Shown here piece by piece: positions 1 through 5,643 of a stretch of DNA of 11,642 nt. Source of the stretch: Triangularia verruculosa (Eukaryota; Ascomycota; Sordariomycetes; Sordariales; Podosporaceae); contig MU864144.1 in NCBI GenBank assembly GCA_033296885.1, positions 1-11,642 of the forward strand, written 5' to 3'. Made by a program: the position numbers and the translations under genes. The notes beneath the pieces were generated by a model. It ran no database searches and had not been told where the DNA came from. It saw nothing but the letters and a program-made list of their open reading frames with translations. Position 1 is the first letter of the stretch. Every line of letters begins with the position of its first letter.

Positions 1-190
1 ATTAGACTAAGTACAAGCACTCAAAGCCTCTGTACTGTGACGTCTTGCCTACTGTAATAACAGTGGTCTTGCTTCCTTCAGCACTGCTGTCGTACTCCTT
101 TCTTCCGCTTCCGCTACGCCCTGCTATAGCGCATAGTCTGCTGTAGCTCCCCTATAGGTGCTGTAATACAGGCCTATAAGGCTACGCAGC
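1..190 (+). repeat. Probable 3' end of a diverged hairpin-rich MITE-like element, cut by the window edge
   Basis: This is non-AT-rich sequence with no credible reading frame. Short landmarks recur in the same order as in the 3' halves of the elements at 749-1481 and 2077-2674: an 'aagcct...actgtga' stretch, then 'cttccttcag', then 'ctgtcgta', then a CCTATAG...CTATAAG stem-like segment. It differs at its end, reading ggctacgcagcaaac instead of agcacctatttcaac, so it would be a different subfamily or a rearranged copy. The 5' part lies outside the window. The similarity was judged by eye and is weak. Confidence 0.33.
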
Positions 191-748
191 AAACAATAAT
201 AAAGCGGTTATATTAATATTAAAAAAACTATATTAATAATTAAAATAATAATATATCTATAAAATATATAATACTATAAAAGTTATCCGGGACGTTAGAA
301 ATATAATCTCAGTTATGTAAATTTTAAAAAATGCTTAAAACGAAATCTTAAATATAATTAAAAGAAAAATAAAGGAGGTAATTTAATAAAGCGCTAAATA
401 ATAAACTTAGGAACCTAAAATATAATTAATAACCCTTTATATTACGTAGGTTAAAATACCTCCTAAAACTCTACCGGATAAAATAAGTAAATACTTTAAA
501 AGGATTAATATAATATTATTAGAAAAATATACCCGATTATTATATAATTACTTATTATAAAAGGAAGTAAATATACTCGTTTAATTTAAAATAAATAGAA
601 TAAAATTTAACATTTACTTTTACCGAATCGAGGTAATTCCGTTAGTTTAATAAATATATAAATAAACGAAAAAAATAATAGAATATTTTTCTTTTTAATA
701 TAAAAAATAAACGGTATATCAAATAAAAATACTTTAATATATAATTAT
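191..748. repeat. AT-rich RIP-mutated block, no gene
   Basis: No open frame of useful length exists on either strand. In 241-720 I count about 4 CA or TG dinucleotides against about 13 CG, with TA very frequent. Losing CpA/TpG while keeping CpG is the pattern left by RIP in Pezizomycotina, so this was probably a repeated sequence such as a retrotransposon. It is too decayed to name. It continues at 1482 beyond the element at 749-1481. Confidence 0.75.
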
Positions 749-1115
749 GTTAAAATACAGCTTTTGTTTGTGGATTTTCCAGTGTATCTGAGCCCTGTAG
801 AATACAGGGCCTCAGAGGCAATACAATGGCTTGGAATCACATGCTCACCAACGCTCTACCGTGGCGATCATATAAGCTTTCAGACCTCCGAACGGACCTC
901 CGATTTAACCTTGAGATCCGTATAGCTAGCGTCCGGAGTTCCAGATACTTAGCGTACGGCAACGGAGAAGAGATTGGGGGAGGAATACGGAGCTGAAGAT
1001 CTATAAGAGGCTTACCCTCAGGACTATTTACTGTGATATTTTTGCCTATTAAGTTAATTCAATCTACTGGTTCATCACATCTTTCAGTGCCTCACAAGCC
1101 TGTATTACTGTAATC

Positions 1116-1481
1116 ACCTTATATATTGTAGGGCGCCGCCCCTGTAATTGATCTTCCTTCAGTGCCTAACCACTGTCGTAGGCTGCAGATATAGCCTCCT
1201 TCATTTTAAGTACACTGCGCCAATCTTCGGTTCCCAGCGCAGGTCTACATCATACAGACCTGCGAGACACCATATCTTCGGTCCCCAGCGCAGGCCTACA
1301 TTATACAGGCCTGCGAGACACCTATTTCAACATATTACAGAGCGCCGCCCCTGTAATCCACCTTCCTTCAGTGCCCCGGCAACTGTCGAATGCTGCAGTC
1401 AGAGTCTTCTTCGCTCTCAGTGTACTGCGCCGATAGCTATTTGAGCCTATATTTACAGGCCTCAATAGCACCTATTTCAAC
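1116..1481. repeat. Internal duplication of the element's 3' module in copy 1
   Basis: The 3' module occurs twice in copy 1. Each unit has the GCGCCGC-loop hairpin, then 'cttccttcagtgcc', 'actgtcg', 'ctgcag' and 'tactgcgcc', and closes with 'cacctatttcaac'. The first unit closes at 1332 and the second at 1481. Copy 2 has a single module. An internal copy of the terminal TATTTCAAC therefore lies at 1324-1332. Confidence 0.6.
1221..1321. repeat. Two 51-bp tandem units, each with a 9-bp stem-loop
   Basis: The units share 'cagcgcagg..tacat.atacag.cctgcgagacacc' at a spacing of 51 bp. Stem 1 is CGCAGGTCT (1238-1246) pairing with AGACCTGCG (1256-1264). Stem 2 is CGCAGGCCT (1289-1297) pairing with AGGCCTGCG (1307-1315). 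Both have 9-nt loops. The one stem difference is a paired change, T1244-A1258 to C1295-G1309, so both stems stay perfect. Confidence 0.7.
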
Positions 1482-1766
1482 AAATTACTTATAAAAATAA
1501 TATTTCCTTTTATTTAAAAGAAAAACCGCTATCGGATAAAAAAAATTAAATTCCGAACGTTAAAGCTGTTCAGATAATAATTCGGTTTATAATAATTATA
1601 GGCCGATTTAATATAAACTAATTATAAGCTAATTAAAATACTTAACCGGCTAATTATTATTCTCTACCGACTTTATATTTATTACTTTGTACTATAAATA
1701 ATAAATACCGCTTCAACCGCCGAAGATAAAACGTTAAATATTTAAAAAACCGACTTTAAATTAGCC
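1482..1766. repeat. AT-rich RIP-mutated block, no gene
   Basis: Same character as 191-748: many TA, retained CG (ccgaacg, taaccgg, cgccgaag) and almost no CA/TG. No open frame was found. It lies between the MITE-like copy 1 and the TA target dinucleotide of the Fot1-type transposon, and is probably the continuation of the sequence that copy 1 interrupted. Confidence 0.65.
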
Positions 1767-1768
1767 TA

Positions 1769-1817
1769 ACGTACATTATCAGTGAGTCGTGCATATCAGT
1801 GGGTCGCGCACTCTCTA
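1769..1817 (+). repeat. Left terminal inverted repeat of the Fot1-type element
   Basis: It starts ACGTACATTATCAG after the TA target site. It contains a pair of direct repeats, TATCAGTGAGTCGTGCA (from 1777) and TATCAGTGGGTCGCGCA (from 1794), 17 bp apart. These are candidate paired transposase-binding sites. Confidence 0.85.
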
Positions 1818-1868
1818 CCACCCTACTACAATTACCCTCAATTATAACACACCAACATTAGGAACTAA

Positions 1869-4135
1869 CTACAATATATCAGAAACAGCTGAATCAGATA
1901 ATTCTGTAACCTCCTAGCAAGTGCGTGTATTATGGCCAGGCTTGCCACACACACTACAGCACTGAACCTTTGTATGAGACCTCCCTGTACCACTACCATC
2001 CGGCTGCGTTTCTTGCACTCCCTCTCCACCCACGGCCTTCTTATCCAATAAATCGTATGCATCCTGCATAGTAAGTGTTGAAATACAGCATTTGTTTGTG
2101 GATTTTACAGTGTGTTTAAGCCCTATGGAATATAGGGCTTTAATGGCTTAGAAAATTCAATAGTGTTTACTGAGTTATGGGCTCCGGGAGCTGCGGCTTA
2201 CTGAGGTGCCCAGAGGCTCCGGGTGCGGCTCCAGGTGCGGCTCCCTAAAGTGATCCGAGATTCCGGGGCGTAGGGCGCTAGCCTAGTGCCATGTAGTAGT
2301 CAAACGGTAGCGCCACGTGCCTTGTGGGTTAGCGCTCTTAACGGGTTTGGGGAGCACTCCAGTAAGCGCCCCGGGAAGCAATTGGAAGACCGAAGGCCTA
2401 TAAGAACTCGGCAATAAGCCCTGTTCACTGTGATAGTTTCTTTCCTTTAAGTTTAAACAATATACTGGTTTACCACATCTATTTCAGTGCCTCACAAGCC
2501 TTAGTTGCAGTGATAACCTTCTGTATTTGCAGGGCGCCGCTCCCTGCAATATATCTTCCTTCAGTGCCCGCCCACTGTCGTATGCTGCCGTCAAAGTCTT
2601 CCTCACTCCCAGTGGACTGCGCCGATAGCTATCAAAGCCCTGTACTTGCAGGTCTTAATAGCACCTATTTCAACAGTAAGTGATCCTCCGAGATGTATGC
2701 GTATTTTTTTGGCTCTCCGGTACTTACTTAAGGCCTCGTTAGCCTTACGGAGTAAAGTGTTCTCTGTATAAAGGAGAGCTACCTGGTACATTACAGCTAT
2801 TATACTCTTAGCAAACTGGTCTACAGTAGCTAACATTAAAGTTAGGGAGCTATTTTAATAGTTAGTAATGCGAGTCTTAATAAGTATTAACTACGAGTTA
2901 GCTTTTCGGGGGTTATATAGTATTTGGAAGACCTAAGGTTATGTAGTGCCGGGCTTTGAGTTTAGAGGTGTAGGCATATGAAGCTTTATATCCAGTTTAA
3001 AAAGTACCCTTTCTAGATTATATAGTATAAAGCCAGCACCTATAAAGCTATCCTATATATTCTTCTCCGTTATAGAGGCGAAGAAGGCCTTATAGAAGAT
3101 ATAAAGAAACTCGAGTTTACTTACGTAATTAATATATATACGTATTAAGTCTTCGATCTAGCGGCCGTACGCCTACTTTAATAGCCTAAAGCAGCTGACA
3201 TTAAGTAGCTAGAGGTAGTGTAAAGAATGTAGAAGTATATAGAGTGTAATAATATTGTTCTGCTGGTAGTAGCGTTTAGATTCGGTCGAGTAGTGGCTTT
3301 CGTAACCGTCGAGGATTAATAACTAGTATTTGCCCTTTATACAAAACGCTATATAATAATCGAAGTCTTTAATCCAATCTAGGCCTACTATATTAGTAGT
3401 CCAGCTATTTTCGGTAATTATAATGTGCTAGGTAAATAGTAGGTTACACTCGGTATACTAGTTAGTAAGGTAGTACTGTACGGTTAAAATAATGAATGAA
3501 GGGATGGCCTAGCCGAGTATATTAATTTTTTAGATTACCGTTGCCCATTCGCGGTTGCTAAGCTAGGCCAGTTTCGCCTTACTAAAGCCGTCTAAGGTCG
3601 TAACTACTATACTCGCGAAGATAATACCTATTATAAACCTAGTCTCGTCGAAGTTGTAAACATCGTCATCTACAATACCGTACTTAGCCTTAGTATTTCG
3701 TATAAACGCGAACTACTTACTAATAACCTTTAAATCCTCGCATTTGGCCCTCTAGTAGTCATATCTACGCGTAAAGCACGTACAAAGCTCTAGCTGGCGT
3801 TTAATAAATCGATATACCCAGAGCTTACCGACAGGGGGCGCATCGCATACGCATAGCAGTTGGTTAGCTATATCTTCTACACCACGCAATTTAGGTGGAA
3901 AAGCTCGCGTATATAGCTCAATAATATATTAGACAATAGCCTCCTCTTCTAATTAAGTAAGCTTCTTTATACCAGGCGTAGTATCGCATCGTGCAGGCTG
4001 GCCAGCGCGTCGGTCGCGGAAGATTGATGGTAGTACATTATAGAGCTTAGCTGCAGCTCTAAAGCTTAATTTTTCGTCCTTTTGGAGAGCTTCAAGGGCT
4101 AAGATTACCCTCGCTTCCTTTAAAGTAGAAGGCAT
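1869..4135 (-). pseudogene. Fot1/Pogo-type DDE transposase, inactivated
   Basis: The frame starts at the ATG at 4135 (MPSTLKEARVILALEALQ). A psq-like helix-turn-helix follows (SFRAAAKLYNVLPSIFRDR), then a CENP-B/Tc5-type DNA-binding segment (GVEDIANQLL...VGKLWVYRFIKRQ, about 3750-3860) and a DDE_1 catalytic core. The first two acidic motifs are visible as VYNFDET and LLILDGYESH. The third, normally LQPLDVG in this family, reads LLNVSCF after a stop, so the last catalytic aspartate is lost. The C-terminal part (QFAKSIIAVMYQVALL, SKYRRAKKIRIHLGG) runs to 2683, is split by the element at 2077-2674, and resumes in frame as LTMQDAYDLLDKKAVGG. It ends with a CCHC zinc knuckle (CSVCGKPGHNTRTC) followed by a TAG where CAG is expected, and the final stop is at 1869. 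More than ten in-frame stops make it non-functional. Confidence 0.88.
2077..2674. mobile_element. Hairpin-rich MITE-like element, copy 2 (598 bp), nested in the transposase
   Basis: Perfect 9-bp terminal inverted repeats GTTGAAATA (2077-2085) and TATTTCAAC (2666-2674) are flanked by the direct duplication AGTAAGT (2070-2076 and 2675-2681). Because the next base is G on both sides, the duplication could also be read as 8 bp with a one-base-shorter element. Removing the element and one duplication restores the transposase frame exactly (GGSLT|MQDAY). A related copy at 11344-11350 has the uninterrupted site. Stem-loops lie at 2118-2140 (AAGCCCTAT/ATAGGGCTT) and 2527-2549 (TTGCAGGG/CCCTGCAA around CGCCGCT). 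The centre is GC-rich, with GTGCGGCTCC repeated near 2223-2243. There is no coding capacity and little RIP. Confidence 0.85.
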
Positions 4136-4185
4136 ATTGGATTGTAGAAAAATTCGATATAAAGTGCAAAGAGGACGCGTCGCGC

Positions 4186-4234
4186 TAGGGAGTGTGCGAC
4201 CCACTGATATGCACGACTTACTGATAATGTACGT
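4186..4234 (-). repeat. Right terminal inverted repeat of the Fot1-type element
   Basis: Read on the minus strand it matches the left repeat with three transitions (GTGAG to GTAAG, GCGCA to GCACA, CTCTC to CTCCC), keeping the two 17-bp-spaced subrepeats. It is followed by TA at 4235-4236. Confidence 0.85.
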
Positions 4235-4236
4235 TA

Positions 4237-4440
4237 TTAATAATCCTATTAACTTACAAAAATCCATAAAAAAATAGTAAAACAGAGTGTATAAGCTAAA
4301 ATAGACTTTACATAGGCTTTAAGGAGATCAGGACATATCTTGGGGAATATATACTTTAATCGGTAATAATTGCCCTTTCGGCTTAGCCGCCGGGCGTAAT
4401 AAATTAATATGATATAATATGCTCTCTTTAGCCCAACCAC
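4237..4440. other. AT-rich degraded sequence flanking the Fot1-type element
   Basis: Mostly AT-rich, with scattered remnants of normal composition (ccctttcggcttagccgccgggcg near 4371-4394). A minus-strand frame (4249-4440) is open but has low complexity and no recognisable motif, so I do not call it a gene. It may be the decayed end of the coding-like relic at 4328-4787. Confidence 0.4.
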
Positions 4441-4787
4441 AAATCCCAGGTCTTGGAAGATGACTCCGGGTGATCAGCTGCTCCTCTACCTCTACCACCT
4501 CCCAATCGATCTTCAGCTCGTAGAAGTGTTTGGTCAAATCTCACTGGGAGCGGTCGGTAACGGATACGACAACGTCCGTCTCCTCTGGTTCGTAGCACTT
4601 ATTTCGCGGCGTCCGCCAAAAGCTGCTGTACCTTCGGCTTCAAAATCGGGTCCCAAAAAGCGTCAGGCGCTAGCACGAGGTCTGTTCGGTATCGTTTGTA
4701 AGCTTTGATTTTTTCAATAGCATTTTCCATCCAGTATAGTAATGGATGCATATGTGTCACAAGCGTGGAGAAACGCGAGGGTGGCAC
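4328..4787 (-). pseudogene. Unidentified frameshifted coding relic
   Basis: Two minus-strand stretches look like protein. The first (4787-4602) carries HPLLYWMENAIEKIKAYKRY and DLVLAPDAFWDPILKPK. The second is shifted by one base at about 4600 and runs CYEPEETDVVVSVTDRSQ, a TGA, then DLTKHFYELKIDWEVVEVEE, ending at 4328. Codon use and the acidic/hydrophobic pattern look coding, and they are consecutive on one strand, so a single ancestral frame broken by a frameshift and a stop is likely. I do not recognise the family. A transposon gag or transposase tail is possible given the neighbours, but nothing proves it. The upstream end overlaps the LTR-like segment at 4753. Confidence 0.35.
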
Positions 4788-5050
4788 GGGCCAAGCGAGA
4801 GATAAGGAACACGATAAGGATCTAGGATTTAGAACGTAGATCCAGGGGATCTAGGAATTGGGATGTAGATCCAGGGGATCTAGGATTTAGAACGCAGATC
4901 CAGGGGATCTACGTGTGGAAGGATAGATCCAGTGAGAAGGGAAGTCTTGGCAGGAGACATATATATACGGAGGAACTAGATAGCTCGTAGATAGTTCCGC
5001 AGTTTGCAATACAAGTTCTAGTACCAGCTTACAAGTACAAGATTGAGACA
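4753..5050 (+). repeat. LTR-like segment (possible solo or truncated LTR)
   Basis: It begins TGTGTCA and ends TGAGACA; these pair as a short inverted repeat with one mismatch and give the TG...CA ends typical of LTRs. A TATA-like catatatatac at 4959-4969 lies about 85 bp before the end and is followed by 'gcaatacaagttctagtacc' and 'cttacaagtacaag', a style common in fungal Copia-type LTR 3' ends. I see no 5-bp target duplication (gcata before, agtct after), no convincing primer-binding site and no polyprotein, so this is tentative. Confidence 0.38.
4819..4934. repeat. Four tandem 29-bp units
   Basis: The units are 4819-4847, 4848-4876, 4877-4905 and 4906-4934. Each begins GATCTA and has AGATCCAG near its end; units 1 and 3 differ at a single base. 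Within each unit GATCTA and TAGATC (or a one-base variant) form inverted arms. The units are contiguous without spacers, so this is a minisatellite inside the LTR-like segment upstream of its TATA-like box, not a CRISPR array. Confidence 0.85.
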
Positions 5051-5643
5051 AGTCTATTGTTGTGCACCTTTTGGCTGCACCGATCTATCATCTAGAAGTT
5101 ACCTTCAACTGTTGTCCCTTTCAGAGGTTCTGGATAGGGGATCGTCACAGTAGTGGATCTTGTCAATGGCATAATGTAGGAATCTACGCCCTGTCTTTGC
5201 TTCATTATATTGTATGGCCTATATGCTAGTGTTCCAGTCTGACCCGCCTTCTTCCTAGGTTCCCTTCCACCACTATAGCTTAGATTTCCCACTTATATAG
5301 ACCAGAACATACAGAACTAAGATACTTGCGTGACGAGCACCAAGGTCAGGAGGTTGGTTTCTTGTGACCCGACTAGCAACACCCAAACGTCCAGCATCTT
5401 GTAAATTGAACTCGGTGGGCGACTCGGCACGGGAGGCGTGGTTCGCCTAGCCCTCTAGGCTGGCCGCCACCTCGACCTGCTGTGAGTTTGGAAAAGTGGT
5501 AAGTAGTATCGATGACAGTACGTCAATAGCGAAAACGAAGTAATTAGTTTAAAGCACTCATGTCTCCCAAGGCCTTCATTTAAGCAGAGGTAGTAAAAAA
5601 TATTAAGCGCTTCAAAAACCGCTTAAAATAAACCGAAAGAATA
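5051..5643. other. Gene-free 3' flank of the receptor gene
   Basis: There is no supported gene. A minus-strand frame at 5092-5292 begins with a non-ATG codon and has no known motif. A perfect 6-bp hairpin, GCCTAG/CTAGGC with a 4-nt loop, lies at 5445-5460. A second inverted repeat, TTAAGCG (5603-5609) with CGCTTAA (5620-5626), lies just 3' of the receptor stop and could fold in its 3' UTR. From about 5580 to 5650 the sequence turns AT-rich. Confidence 0.5.

Larger units (their letters stand above)
749..1481. mobile_element. Hairpin-rich MITE-like non-autonomous element, copy 1 (733 bp)
   Basis: It begins GTTAAAATACAGC and ends CCTATTTCAAC. The same termini bound the copy at 2077-2674, where the 9-bp terminal inverted repeat GTTGAAATA/TATTTCAAC is perfect; here one base has changed G to A. 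The flanks give an imperfect 7-bp duplication, taattat (742-748) versus aaattac (1482-1488), plausibly blurred by RIP. It has no coding capacity. The inside holds several perfect or near-perfect stem-loops: 792-810, 1125-1148, 1238-1264, 1289-1315 and 1334-1357. Both ends match copy 2 well, while the central 200-250 bp differ. It is inserted in a RIP block but is itself far less AT-rich, so it probably arrived after most of the RIP. The mobilising transposase is unknown; a 7- or 8-bp duplication would fit a hAT-like enzyme, but this is inference. Confidence 0.7.
1769..4234 (-). mobile_element. Fot1/Pogo-type (Tc1-mariner superfamily) DNA transposon, RIP-damaged, with a nested insertion
   Basis: Inverted repeats of 49 bp bound the element (1769-1817 and 4186-4234; 46 of 49 positions agree), each directly flanked by TA (1767-1768 and 4235-4236), the target duplication of this superfamily. 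After removing the nested element (2077-2674) and its 7-bp duplication the length is 1861 bp, within the usual size of Fot1/Pot2-class elements. A single degenerate transposase frame fills most of it on the minus strand. TAG and TAA stops at former CAG or TGG codons point to RIP. The C-terminal third (1869-2836) is much less damaged than the central catalytic part (2880-3950). Confidence 0.88.

Noticed and set aside
1148..1444. Plus-strand 98-codon open frame
   Set aside because: It lies across the hairpin repeats of MITE-like copy 1; its protein repeats simply mirror the 51-bp DNA units.
1865..2062. Minus-strand 65-codon open frame
   Set aside because: Shifted frame over the transposase C-terminus; the real frame there encodes the zinc knuckle.
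4460..4708. Plus-strand 82-codon open frame
   Set aside because: Opposite strand to the coding-like relic at 4328-4787; its composition looks like an antisense shadow.
4819..4934. 29-bp repeats as a CRISPR array
   Set aside because: The units are contiguous with no spacers, and the context is eukaryotic.
5092..5292. Minus-strand 66-codon open frame near a TATATAAG-like sequence
   Set aside because: No ATG at its start, no motif, and no supporting neighbour.
5430..5475. GC-rich hairpin considered as a tRNA or other structured RNA gene
   Set aside because: Only a 6-bp stem with a 4-nt loop plus a weak outer stem; no cloverleaf or internal promoter boxes.
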